DNA from: Nothopassalora personata
Lineage: Eukaryota; Ascomycota; Dothideomycetes; Mycosphaerellales; Mycosphaerellaceae
Direction: 5' to 3'
DNA length: 64,000 bases
Assembly: GCA_033816765.1 (NCBI GenBank)
Contig: CM066289.1
Location: 1,984,001 to 2,048,000, forward strand
Under the pieces are notes generated by a model. That model was not told the origin of the DNA and did not search any database. It worked only from the letters and a program-made list of their open reading frames with translations. How positions within the stretch are numbered: the stretch's first letter is position 1; every line of letters starts with the position of its first letter. Below, one piece after another: positions 53,174 to 63,510 of the stretch. The position numbers were made by a program, and so were the translations under genes.

Positions 53174-53833
53174 TCATAGAGCACCAGCAAGCAGAGCCGC
53201 GCCCACCGGAATGATCACCATATACACCTCACTGACCCTCGTCGCCACCGCTCCACTTCCAGACCTCGTCGCCGACGCGTCCAAGCTACAGACCCCAGTC
53301 GCGTGAGCAAGAGCTTCGAGGTTGCCTGTAATGGGAACTTGTGCATAGACTAAGTCCTTGCCCGCAATAGTGGTCTGCATCCTCGCAGTCGAGCCCCGGC
53401 CGTTGAGGGATATGTTCTCTGCCAGGCTACAGATTGCCGACGTATCGGTGGATGTGCCTTCGATCGTACAGCTCTGAGATATAGAAGCTGTGCCAGAACC
53501 TCTGTCGACACTTGTGCTGGTTGCGAGCTGGTATTGATGTGTTGATGCTGCACCAGTAGCGGTGAACTGGCTTCTCGTTAGTGACATTGGTCTGAGGCAC
53601 GGTGGCGATGAACTTACTGTTACAGGATTCGGCCATAGCGTAGAATTTGTACATGTCAAGGCATATGTCGTGCCACAAGGATCAGCGCTCACGACTGTCC
53701 CAGCGAATCCGGTAGTCAGACTGCCAAGGTACAGCGTCTGTAGTGAGAATTCATCGTTACTGGGAGAATTCGGTGGCCTTTCCGCTGAGGTCGTAAGGGC
53801 GATCAAGGCCGCCAGAAGCGCGACTCGTGCCAT
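53174..53833 (-). CDS. Small secreted protein A (paralogue of protein B)
   Basis: Exons (minus) 53618-53833 and 53174-53566 give 202 residues; the intron is 51 nt (GTAAGT...GCCAG), a multiple of three and without a stop, so retention adds 17 residues. Signal peptide MARVALLAALIALTTSA. The mature part has GSLTTGFAGTVVSADPCGTTYALTC, shared with protein B, then ATSTSVDRGSGTASISQSC. A short hydrophobic C-terminal stretch (VYMVIIPVGAALLAGAL) could be a GPI-anchor signal. An ATG 18 bp further upstream is in frame but weakens the signal. The family is unknown; a cell-surface or secreted role is inferred. Confidence 0.7.
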   Translation of the reverse strand: MARVALLAALIALTTSAERPPNSPSNDEFSLQTLYLGSLTTGFAGTVVSADPCGTTYALTCTNSTLWPNPVTVSSSPPCLRPMSLTRSQFTATGAASTHQYQLATSTSVDRGSGTASISQSCTIEGTSTDTSAICSLAENISLNGRGSTARMQTTIAGKDLVYAQVPITGNLEALAHATGVCSLDASATRSGSGAVATRVSEVYMVIIPVGAALLAGAL

Positions 53834-54345
53834 AGTGATATTATAGTGCAATTAGACCTTCCCAATAATGTGGATCAGGATGAATAGACGTGACGGGCCA
53901 GCGGAATCAGGCCGTCGTGTATGTTGAGATATTCTGTGGTCAAGGTCATGAAACGGTGAACAGTGTAAGTGGTGATGAAGACATGAGGTGCGTTTTCTGT
54001 GATCCAGTCAGGAACGTAAGGGTATCGATGCCACGGAGACGGTGGATATGAGATATCGTGGCAGCTTGGGCAGTCACTAAACTGCTTCGCCTTCTTCGGG
54101 GTTCATGACGAAGGCTTTGAGTTTGAGAGAAAAAAGCAGAGTCTCGGCATTCGGCTTCTGCGCTGGCTTGTTCATCGAGGAGGATATGGATCGTCGTCCG
54201 CTTAAGCCGCGGGTATGTTTGAGGTTGTGTCTCGTCATTATTTTTCTGTACATTCGTTGTGGTCAATCGTGGTAGCATATGGTATCTCAAACAAACGCGC
54301 GTCGCCAAATCGTCAAGCGTAGCAGCGAAATCCTGCCAAGCAGTG
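53834..54345. other. Spacer between the two paralogous secreted-protein genes
   Basis: About 510 bp, the promoter of gene A and 3' flank of gene B. No gene seen. Confidence 0.45.
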
Positions 54346-55205
54346 CTAGATCATAGCACCAACAAGGCCTGCGGCAACGGGGACGAGGATCTTGTAGACA
54401 TCGCTGACACCAGTGGGAGCAGCAGCGGCCTCCTGGTTCGTGGCGGTACAGGATGCACTTGCAGATGGTAGCTTCTCAGCGCCTGCGGTGATTGGGATCT
54501 GACCTGCAGATGGTTAGCTATGGTTCCCAAGCAGGCGACAAGTATCTTAGCGGTGGGCAAAGATGGCGATCCAGCGCGTACGCCTCACTCGATCTCTTCT
54601 GCATTGTGTACTCACCATAGTTGAAGTCGTCCGAGTTCGTCAGGGTCTCTACAGTGGTCGATCCGGTCGATTGTCCTTCCGCAGAAACTCGATAGCTGGC
54701 ATGGCACACCAGCTCGCTAGCAGAGCCAGATGGTCCGTTCAATCGGCAGCTTTGCGAAAGAGTAATGGCGCCGCCAAGTGTGCTAGTCGCGTAGGCGTAC
54801 TCGTACTCTGACGGGTTCTGGGTGACCATGATCTGCAAGAGCGTCAGCATACTGTGCGGTACAACATTCACTGTGTCTAGTCCTCACCTCAACATCTGAT
54901 GCGATTGAGCAAAGATAGCTGTCGCCTGTACATTGCATGGCCAAGGTAGTGTCGCAAGGGTTCGCGTTGACGATAGAGGCAGCAAAGCCATCCGTGAGAG
55001 ATCCGATTAGGCCAGTGACGGTTGTCTGTACGTTCCCATCTGGAGAAGTAGTGGTGGCACGAGAAGTGACAGTCCTGGAAGCACCAACGGCGGAACCAGA
55101 AGAGTCAATTGCTGACGAGGTTAATGCAGTGCTATAAGCCGTTGTATCGCTTTGAGCAAAAACACTGAGGACCAGAGCGGCCAGCGACAATGTTTGGGCA
55201 AGCAT
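54346..55205 (-). CDS. Small secreted protein B (paralogue of protein A)
   Basis: Exons (minus) 54888-55205, 54616-54832 and 54346-54503 give 230 residues; introns are 55 and 112 nt with GTGAGG and GTGAGT donors. Signal peptide MLAQTLSLAALVLSVFA. The conserved part IGSLTDGFAASIVNANPCDTT, with a following Cys, aligns with protein A, as do ATSTLGGAITLSQSC, QIPITAGAEKL and the hydrophobic tail VYKILVPVAAGLVGAMI. The first intron lies at the same place as in A. The second, between NYG and QIPITAG, is missing from A. The pair arose by tandem duplication; function is unknown. Confidence 0.72.
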
Positions 55206-56702
55206 CCCGAGTTGAGGTGGTATGATCGAGGTGATGGGAGGCGGAAGTCTTGTGTGTATAGCTGACCTTCGTTTAGGTGTTGTCATCTTCACTTTTATAA
55301 CAATAGCTCATCCTCCGAAGGAATGCTGGCTGTCCCACGGCCATGCGCCACCACAATAAGTCTGTGTCACACGGCGGGCTACCTATTCTTTTCATGATTG
55401 GCAGTGCCTTGACCAGCGCATCCCATGAATCCTTCGCTTCTTACCTGTTAAGTCAGCTCGGCTGCGCATTGGCGCTCGGTCTTGGCGTTGTCTTTGTTGT
55501 TTGGAAACGCCATGCCGGCAAATGAGCAAGACACGAGCTGGAACATGATGCTGTGTAACGCGAAGTCATTGCCCTGGACCGAAATCGACTTCGTGCAGCG
55601 TTTCACTGCCCAAACTGGTAAGTGATATGTCTTTCGTGCCTGACCACGGTCCACGGTAGTAGATTCTTCGCGTGGCAGACATGCAAACATGAGCGGGTGG
55701 CTAGCGTGGAGTGTTTCCAAAATTGCAAACGCCATACCACTTCCCCATTTCTTCAACTAGAGCAGTCCTTGGCGGCGGATTCAGCTAGGCAGTGCTCTTC
55801 GCTCTCATAGTGGTCGCTTCAGCTCACCGGTCATCTACTGCCCTACGAATCGCGAGCATTCCTTGAAGCCAAGAAGGCGTGGTTCTCCCCTACAACACTC
55901 TGCGAACCGTTTGCAAATGACCTTTGGACGCCGATCATGCACCCCAGAACGTGCTATGGGCTGTGTTGGCGATCGCCGTGACACATATTAAGTCTCTAGT
56001 TGGACGCAGCCAGTGCCAGTGCCAGTACCAGCTCCTCAAGTAGCTCGAATTGTGAGAATCATCGTGGAAACATTCGCTCCTCACCGCGAAGGAGAGAGCC
56101 GAACGGCTCTGGCGTACAGCCTACAAGGATTCTGGGCTATGAAGCGTCGCGGTGCATCTGCAGAGTTTTGCATACATTATCGCACGCTAGACGGCACCAT
56201 CAGTAGCTTCAGCGCGCAGGACCTTGAGAGATCTTGCGACACGCGAAAGATGGGCATATAGCATTGTGAATAAAGGACTGCGAGTTGGGATACAAGGGCC
56301 GCAGTGATTCGGCTGCTCTAATATACCCCTCGTACCTCGCGCAGTGCAGACTGATACCACCTCAGACAGGGAGGGGATATGAGCTCCAGGATAGGCATAA
56401 TCTTCGCGAGCAGAAATTATGGCCCTTCCAGCGTCAACGTCGACAGAGGAGCACCTTCTGCGGTGTCAGGAGAAGCAATGGCTCAGTGCAGGAAACGAAC
56501 AGCTGTTTCGGCTGGGCACAAGCTGTTCCGTTCTGCGAGAGTTTGTTGCAAGAGCATGGGCACAAGCCGGACATGCAGCAGCGGGTTTGACTCCATGCTC
56601 AACAATATGAGCTAAAACTCCTGGCTAGGAGAGTGCTGGTCAACACTGACTATGCTGAAGAGTCTCCGTTCAAGGTGTACGGTTCGGACACCTAATGGGT
56701 CT
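55206..56702. other. Long intergenic region
   Basis: About 1.5 kb between the secreted-protein gene and the truncated PRMT3-like gene. Short frames (for example 55343-55525, with one membrane-like segment) lack support. No trace of the missing methyltransferase domain was found here. Confidence 0.4.
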
Positions 56703-57289
56703 TCATTTCGACGATCCAGCTTGGGTATCGTCGTCCTCTGCGACGGGAGCGTCCAGGATATCGTCCAGGCTGAAAAGTAGTGCATCCTCGTCAAGAGCCG
56801 GCTGAAGGAATTTGTCGTCGCTCCATGAAGCTGGATCGTTAACATCGGGTCGCTCCTTACCAGCCTTCACTTCTGACCGGATATAGTTGACCAGCTTGAT
56901 GGTCGTGTAGAAGTCGAGCTCTGTGTATTACTTTTAGTACAATGACCACGAACCCAGTCGAGAGATACTGGACAGTTGTTAGAGATGAACATACTGTGCC
57001 GCCGCTGGACAGAAACGAGGTCAAAGTCGTGAGTCTTGGTGCAGTGCTCGGCCATGGCCTCGGCAGTGGGAAATTTGTCGTCACAGAGCAAACACTTGAT
57101 GCTTAATACCTCAGTGTCGTCCTCTGCATCCTCCCAGCCTTCCGAGTCAGGCCGCACGTCCAATGCCTCAGCAAAGCCGTCCTCGCTGTCTTCGTCTTGG
57201 GAGTCGTAAACACCGTCTGCTTCAGGTGGCGGTCCAACGAGTTCACCCTCGCTGTTCCGCATGCGCCAGCCATGTGGTAAGCCGGGCAT
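56703..57289 (-). CDS. Truncated Prmt3-like protein, N-terminal zinc finger half only
   Basis: Exons (minus) 56995-57289 and 56703-56920 give 170 residues; the 74-nt intron is GTATGT...CACAG. An acidic N-terminus with GWEDAEDD precedes a C2H2-type finger (CLLCDDKFPTAEAMAEHCTKTH, here about 66-87, split by intron context), then DFYTTIKLVNYIRSEVKAG and FLQPALDEDALLFSLDDIL. These are the diagnostic N-terminal blocks of arginine methyltransferase 3, which modifies ribosomal protein S2. The SAM methyltransferase domain that should follow (about 330 residues) is absent; a TGA ends the frame. Either a regulatory remnant or a gene cut by rearrangement. It shares a 254-bp promoter with the OPT gene. 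Confidence 0.8.
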
Positions 57290-57543
57290 GATGGACGATG
57301 TGACCTTGATGTCGATGCTATGTAATACCGGGAAACAGCGAAATAAATCCATGTAATGTCGACAGAGCAAGCAGCGGCATGACAAGCTTCACGGGCCGAG
57401 CGCCGAGGTGCTGTTCTCTGGGGAAGCTGCGATCGCGTCATCAGCGAGATGACCAAACGGTTTGTCTCTCGACTCTCACCGCGCCCGTGCTCTTTTGCCT
57501 CACGTTCAACACTGGGGGAAGTCTTCAGGCGACGGTATATAAC
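57290..57543. promoter_or_regulatory. Divergent promoter, Prmt3-like gene / OPT transporter
   Basis: A 254-bp spacer between oppositely oriented starts. The OPT frame stays open upstream to 57379, but the Ser/Glu-rich start at 57544 fits better. Confidence 0.4.
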
Positions 57544-59928
57544 ATGGCGCCAGACAGAGGCTCTTCCTCGCTTGAGGACGCCCGCGAGAACGCGAACGAG
57601 AACGAGAACGATACGATGATGGGCGCTTCGCGCAACAACGACGTGCAACACGAGAGCAGCCGTAGTAGTAGCATTGTCGAAGAAGCGATCGGGCAGGAGC
57701 CAGATGCTGCCTTCCTCGCCAAGAGGAGCGAGCAGCCGCAGTTCACACTGCGAGCGCTGTTGACGGGCATCGTCATTGGCATATTGATCGCCTTCTCGAA
57801 TACGTACTTTGGGCTGCAGACCGGCTGGATATCCGGCATGGCCATGCCGAGTGCATTGATCGGATTTGCGTACTTCAAAGGCTTGCGTGAGCTCGCCAAG
57901 TCTTTGGGTGGATCGACGAAGAGATTGGGCTTTGGAGAAGGATTCAGTGAGGTTGAGAATGTGCTTGTGCAGACCGTTGCGGGATCGGTCGGGACAATGC
58001 CGCTAGGCTGCGGTTTCGTAGGCGTCGTGCCTGCTCTGGAGTTCTTGCTGAAGCCGTCGGAGACGCCCGAGATGACGGGCTACGCTGCTCAAGGTGTGTT
58101 ATCGATAGCAGACGGAGAAGAGGAAGAGCTATATGGCATACACTTGCCCATCGAGAAGCTGATGCTGTGGGCGTTGGGCTTGTGCTTCTTTGGTGTCGTG
58201 TTCGCCGTACCCTTGCGGAAGGAAGTCATCATACGCGAGAAGCTCAAGTTCCCATCGGGTACAGCGACCGCGTTGATGATCGGTGTCCTTCATGGTGGCG
58301 AAAAGACCGGAGAAGAAGGAAACATCGAGCAACACACGGCGCGCCAAAGCAAGCGCACGAATGCTAGTGCGGATGAGGAGAGCCGGGCACTGCTCAGCGA
58401 TGCAACTGCAGGCGCCGGACAGAATGACTGGCCTGAGGCAGAGCCGCTCGGGAGGCGTGACAGCCGCAGCGAAGCAGCGAAGAAAGACTGGAGAAAGCAG
58501 ATCCGCCTCTTGACGACTTCATTCGGCATCTCTGGCGGCTACACGCTGCTTTCGTACTTTGTACCACAACTGCACTCCATCCCGTTTCTTGGCCTACATA
58601 TGTCCGAGAAATGGCTCTGGAATCTGAACCCAAGCCCGGCATACGTCGGCCAGGGCATAATCATGGGACCGGCTACTACGATCCATATGCTTCTAGGAGC
58701 CCTCATTGGATGGGCGGTACTGTCGCCCATCGCGAAAGACGAAGGCTGGGCTCCTGGACCGGTGTCAGACTGGAACACAGGCTCAAAAGGCTGGATAGTC
58801 TGGGTCAGCCTGGCCATCATGTTGGCAGACGCGGTGGTCAGCCTGGGCTGGTTGATCTTGAGGCCCACTCTCGTGTACCCTCGCGTGTATGGCCCTGAGC
58901 TCATCAAGGGCATTCGACAAAAAGGTCTCACGCGGTACGTTCAAGATGTGACCAGACCTGTCATGTGTGGCTATAGCACTGTCGACCTCGACGAACCCGG
59001 TGGTTCAACCTCACCCGTCTCGCTTCGTAAGCACAAATCGCAAACAATTGACGACGAAGCAGAGTACGATGCGCCTCCGGAGCACCAGATCGGTCTCAGG
59101 ACGACTCTCACTGGCCTCGTCCTGACCCTAGGATTCTGCATCTTCGCAGTGCAATACTCCTTCGCAGGTATCATGAACGTCGGCCTCACAGTTCTCGCAC
59201 TCATTCTAGCGTTACTCCTAAGTATCATGGGAGTGCGTGCGCTTGGCGAGACAGATCTCAACCCGGTCAGCGGCATCAGCAAGCTCACCCAGCTCATCTT
59301 CGCAGCAGTAGTGCCGGCGGGCAGCAAGAACGCCGTCACTATCAATCTCATCGCAGGCGGTATCAGCGAAGCAGGGGCTCTGCAGGCGGGCGATCTGCTG
59401 CAAGACCTGAAATGTGGACATCTTCTCGGCGCAAGTCCGAAAGCTCAGTTTTGGGGACAACTCATCGGTTCTGCTATCGGCGCTGTTGTCAGTGCTGGCG
59501 TGTACAGACTGTATACCTCCGTCTACGACATTCCTGGCGGCCTCTTCCAAGTTCCCACCGGCTTCGTGTGGATCTTCACTGCACGACTGGTGACTGGACA
59601 AGGCCTACCTCCCAAGACGGCAGAGTTCGCGTCTGGTGCTGCCGTACTTTTCGCGCTGTTGACGGCGCTGCGGATCTATGGAAACAGCACAAAGGCAAAG
59701 TGGGTGCCTTATGTTCCGGGAGGTATTGCCGTGGCGGTTGGCATGTACAACACGCCGTCTTTTACGCTCACACGGACGATCGGCGGGCTAATGGCATGGT
59801 ACTGGACGAGCTGGAGGAAACGCGAGGAGACTCCGATGATAGTGCTGGCTTCTGGTCTCATTCTGGGCGAGGGACTGCTGAGTATAGTCAACCTTGGATT
59901 AGCGAGTGCAAAAGTGCCACATGCCTGA
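57544..59928 (+). CDS. OPT-family oligopeptide/metal-chelate transporter
   Basis: 794 residues, single exon, with a polar N-terminus of about 70 residues and around 14-16 membrane segments. The first membrane segment starts at LRALLTGIVIGILIAFSNTY and includes FGLQTGWISGMAMPSAL, a block conserved in this branch. Mid-protein NPSPAYVGQGIIMGPATT is the OPT signature region. A long cytosolic loop (about 260-320) is Arg/Lys/Glu-rich. The sequence is nearest to the YGL114W/yellow-stripe-like branch, whose plant members carry metal chelates; fungal substrates are largely unknown. The start was set at 57544 because upstream codons give a Cys/Arg-rich, unnatural extension. Confidence 0.88.
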   Translation: MAPDRGSSSLEDARENANENENDTMMGASRNNDVQHESSRSSSIVEEAIGQEPDAAFLAKRSEQPQFTLRALLTGIVIGILIAFSNTYFGLQTGWISGMAMPSALIGFAYFKGLRELAKSLGGSTKRLGFGEGFSEVENVLVQTVAGSVGTMPLGCGFVGVVPALEFLLKPSETPEMTGYAAQGVLSIADGEEEELYGIHLPIEKLMLWALGLCFFGVVFAVPLRKEVIIREKLKFPSGTATALMIGVLHGGEKTGEEGNIEQHTARQSKRTNASADEESRALLSDATAGAGQNDWPEAEPLGRRDSRSEAAKKDWRKQIRLLTTSFGISGGYTLLSYFVPQLHSIPFLGLHMSEKWLWNLNPSPAYVGQGIIMGPATTIHMLLGALIGWAVLSPIAKDEGWAPGPVSDWNTGSKGWIVWVSLAIMLADAVVSLGWLILRPTLVYPRVYGPELIKGIRQKGLTRYVQDVTRPVMCGYSTVDLDEPGGSTSPVSLRKHKSQTIDDEAEYDAPPEHQIGLRTTLTGLVLTLGFCIFAVQYSFAGIMNVGLTVLALILALLLSIMGVRALGETDLNPVSGISKLTQLIFAAVVPAGSKNAVTINLIAGGISEAGALQAGDLLQDLKCGHLLGASPKAQFWGQLIGSAIGAVVSAGVYRLYTSVYDIPGGLFQVPTGFVWIFTARLVTGQGLPPKTAEFASGAAVLFALLTALRIYGNSTKAKWVPYVPGGIAVAVGMYNTPSFTLTRTIGGLMAWYWTSWRKREETPMIVLASGLILGEGLLSIVNLGLASAKVPHA

Positions 59929-60076
59929 GGTGTTGAAGGTGTGAAACGCAAACGTCGAGGTCGTTAAGTCTTCATGAGCTACGAAAGTACACGATACAAT
60001 ATGAACAACATCAAAAATAACAGACATCATGATCCTTCCGCAAGATCATCATCGTTTCCTAGTCATCCGCCGCACT

Positions 60077-61349
60077 TCACTTCGCCTTTGGCCAAACCTC
60101 ACTAACAAAGTCCTCCATGTCCTTGACGAAAACGGCCGGCAACTCCCACGCGGCGAAATGCCCTCCTTGCTTATGGCCCCTATACCATACAAGATTGCCC
60201 GTCTCCGCAACCCAGTCTCTGGGCACAGGACTCAGCTCCTCCGGATGCCACGAGTACCCCAACGGCTTCTTGATATACCACTGCGGCTCATTATGGAAGA
60301 ACGTCGGCTGAGCCCCAAAGAACTGGCGGTAAGGATAGATCGCCCTGGGGAACGACTCCGTGAACCAGTACAAGGTGGCCGAGTCCAGGATATCATTAAC
60401 AGAAGGAGTCTCGTCAGTCCATTGCTGGTGCTTCTCGCCCACCCACGTCAGGAGCGAGACCGGGCTCGCAGACAGCACGAGCCCAATCGTCGCCGGCCGC
60501 GTACCGTGTTCGCGAGCGTACGCATTCCCCAGCGTGGCGAAATCATTACAGCGCTCGACACCTTTTTTCTCGGCGTCTGTCAACGTGGCCGTGTCGCCTT
60601 GTTGGCCGATGCAGAGGTGGATGTGCGCGGCTTTGCAGGAGTCGGAGGTGACGGCGAGGACTCTGGTGAGGAAGGAGCCGATGTCGCCGCCTTGGGAGAT
60701 GTAGCCGTCGCCGAAGCCGAGGCCGATCATGAGGTTGTCGAGGACGCGGGCGGCGCCTTCGGTGTCGAAGTCTTTGTCGAGGCGGGGGCCGTTGGTGTAG
60801 CCGTAGCCCGGGAGGGAGGGGACTATGATGTGGAAGGGGAGGGTTGAGGGGGTGTATTTTTCGCGGAGGATGTCGAGAGTTCCTAGGAATTCGAGGAAGG
60901 AGCCTGGCCTGGAAGTGGAGGGGATAAGGTCAGCGGGTGGCTTGGGCATTGGAGGTGCCCGGCACCAGTCAGTTTGCTTACCATCCGTGGAGGAGCAGCA
61001 AGGGCACTGCGTCGGGTTTCTGGGAGAAGAGGGCAATGAAGTGGACATTGAAGATGAAACCATCCTCATCGATCTGAGTGGTGAAGTTGGGGTAGCTGTT
61101 GATGCGGGCCTCAGTCTTGCGCCAGTCGTACTGCGTCTCCCAGTACTGCTTGGTCTCCGCGAGCCATTTGCGGTTTACACCAAAGCCGCGGTAGTCCTTG
61201 GTGTTGGCGACCTGATTCTCGTAGGTCTCAGGACCGATCTTAGAGAGCTTGAGCAGCTGCTTGAAGTGGTTCAATTCTTCATCCGAGACTTGAGCCTTGA
61301 AGGGCTGGACCTTGAGGGTTGCTGTGCGAGGGTTCTGATCGAAAGACAT
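60077..61349 (-). CDS. Epoxide hydrolase with EHN domain
   Basis: Exons (minus) 60982-61349 and 60077-60908 give 399 residues; the 73-nt intron is GTAAGC...TTCCAG and cuts the Trp codon of HGWPGSF. An N-terminal EHN domain (about 10-110) is followed by an alpha/beta hydrolase fold. HGWPGSF (121-127) forms the oxyanion hole, Asp198 in GGDIGS is the nucleophile, and GHKQGGHFAAWELP near the end supplies the catalytic His. Tyr residues in FTESFPRAIYPY fit the lid. It opens epoxides to diols; substrates may be secondary metabolites or fatty-acid epoxides. No signal peptide is seen. Confidence 0.9.
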
Positions 61350-61865
61350 GGTTGTGTAATGGAGAGAGGTAGCTCACTTACGGGACACTGCTCAGATGGG
61401 AGGTGGTTGTTTATACATCGTTTCCTTCTGCTTGACCTCCGCCATTGCGATCCTCACTGATCAATGGCGTAACTTAGCTTTGATCCACATCAGGAGGGGA
61501 GGGGAGCTGTTAAGAGCAGTTCGAGCTGGAAAGTTAAAGCTCCGCAGTTGAGAACGCCACGCATTATCGTCACGAGGATGAGTTCAGTAAAGTACATTTG
61601 GGGGCACGTTCTGAGCTGGCTTATGTGGCGGGCCGTTATGCTGTCTTTCACCTCGACTCGAGTGACGACAGGTCACTTGTCCATGGTGGTATAGTTCTGT
61701 GAGATCGCATCCATCAGGACGGGCCAGCGTGTGTGAAATGGCTACAGTGTCTCGCTGGTCGAGCGCACTCATCGATCGTCGGAGAAACTCGTGGTCATGA
61801 TGCTCATACTTCATATCTGCAGCGACAGTCATCTCATACTTCATAGGTCTCGTTGAACTCATGTC
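61350..61865. other. Intergenic region upstream of the epoxide hydrolase gene
   Basis: About 515 bp. Short CTCATACTTCATA repeats occur near 61803-61845. No gene supported. Confidence 0.45.
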
Positions 61866-63510
61866 TCATCTCCACAGAAACGCACTGCCTCGTAGCATCT
61901 TCCTGAGTTGCTGCTCACATCCGAGCAGCCCTTCTCGTACCTTCCTCGCTGAGGTTGCCTTGCCTCTTGACTGCAACCACTTTGACAGCCGTACACTCTT
62001 CCGGCCGCCGTCTTCGTTTGCTACCTCCAGCCTCTGCATCGGTGCTGGAAAGAGACCCAGCTCAGCGGTAGGTGAAAGCATGATGGGAATCTCCGCGGTT
62101 TCTGTTATTGGCAGAGGCCGCCTATGTCGCTTTGTCAATGGGGCGAGCGCTTCTTCCCATGTACCGCTTGAGAGCTCTACATCTTCGAGATTGAGCTCTT
62201 CGATGGTGCGGCGATGACTGTTGACAAAGCTGCTGACCTCCATGGCCGATGCCGACACATTCTCAATCTCGATGTGTTTGATCTGCGGAAAGTGCAGTGG
62301 CGGAGTTCCCTTCGGCTTGTCCTGGAAGGTCGCGGGCGAGTGTGCCGGGTGCCTTCCCGTCACAGATGTTGACGTGCTTGTACAACTTGGATCACTTGGA
62401 ACGGGCAATGGTCCTTTACGGTCGACCCAACGGAAGTTGAAGGTTTCAAGATTAAGTCGGAAATTACGAAGATAGGTCTGTAGAAGCTTGATCTGGTCTG
62501 GCTCACAGTTGTTGGGTATCGTCGAAAGAACGGTAGAATGGATCGTGAGATGCCGGATCCTGGACCAGCGACTTGCTGACCGTGGGGAAGCGCCAAAGCC
62601 AAGCAGCGGCGAAAGATACATTATGCCTCCGGCATGAATTGGGGAAAGAGTCAATGTGTTCAGTGCGTTGAGAGAGTTCTTCTCGACCGCGATCCGTAGA
62701 GATATCAGTGCGTAGTCGACCACGCTGCGTCGAAACCGATTCGAAGCATCGTAGCCTGGGCAGCTTACAGCCAGATGTTGAAGGTTGACGAGAGACGAGA
62801 ATGCCCTTATGAAGCCCGGAACGTTTGTGGCGGCGTGGAAGATGGGCGGGTATTGTCTCGTCAGAAGTTCTGTGGTCTCAAGATCGCCGTACTTGGGTCG
62901 TCCCAGCATCGAGGGCTCGCATTGTGGCGTATATGTAAAGCTGAGCTCTGCGCCAGTCTCAGGCTCAATTAGTGGCGGTAGGAATGATTGTACCGTATAT
63001 GGTGTGTTGAAGTGTAAGGTTTTGACGTAGAAGCCTAGGCGGTCCAGCGTCGCAAGCTTCGAAGGCCTTGCGAATATGTTTGTCTTGAATGTAATGCTCA
63101 GATCCTCGAACAGCGCCGGCGCAGCCCGCACGCTGAAGTCATGACAGGCCAGTCTCAGACTCGCCAGATCGTTCTTGGGCAGATATCGCAACAGTCGATC
63201 TCGGCATTTGTCTTCGAGCCAGAATTTGAGGAAAGTACTGCTGTCGCAAAGCACAAAGCTGCAGACTGAGGCATAGCTCTCCGTAGCTAAAAGGTGTACC
63301 TGCGTTAGCAATGCTTATGGCGTGTAATACGAGGAGGCCACGCGTACATCGCTCACTGCTTGTATCGATCTCTCCGAAGAGTAGCCTGCTTCCTCCACTG
63401 CGCGATGTACCCGCTGACGTTGCCGATGCTGCCGATGATGATGTGACGGTCGAGAAAGAGGATGACGGCTTGCTAGCCAGGACTGTAGAATCGCCCTGCT
63501 TGTAATGCAT
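61866..63510 (-). CDS. F-box-like protein
   Basis: Proposed exons (minus) 63357-63510 and 61866-63286 give 524 residues; the 70-nt intron is GTGAGC...CTTTTAG with CTAAC 18 nt upstream. The start is Ser/Thr-rich. An F-box-like segment follows (DKCRDRLLRYLPKNDLASLRLACHDFSVRAAPALFEDL, described by pattern: Leu-Pro at the turn and Leu/Val spacing), the part that binds Skp1. The rest has spaced Leu patterns (LNALNTLTLSPIHAGG; IRHLTIHSTVLS) resembling degenerate leucine-rich repeats, the substrate-binding half. A second donor (GTACGC) gives three extra codons. Likely a Skp1-cullin ubiquitin ligase adaptor; the target is unknown. Confidence 0.68.

Noticed and set aside
56013..56261. 82-codon frame upstream of the truncated Prmt3 gene
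   Set aside because: No ATG near its start, no domain; checked for, and lacks, methyltransferase motifs.
60029..60847. 272-codon plus-strand frame opposite the epoxide hydrolase
   Set aside because: Lies wholly antisense to the conserved hydrolase exon, which has intact catalytic motifs.
61584..61862. 92-codon minus-strand frame
   Set aside because: Includes short local repeats and no recognisable features; treated as intergenic.
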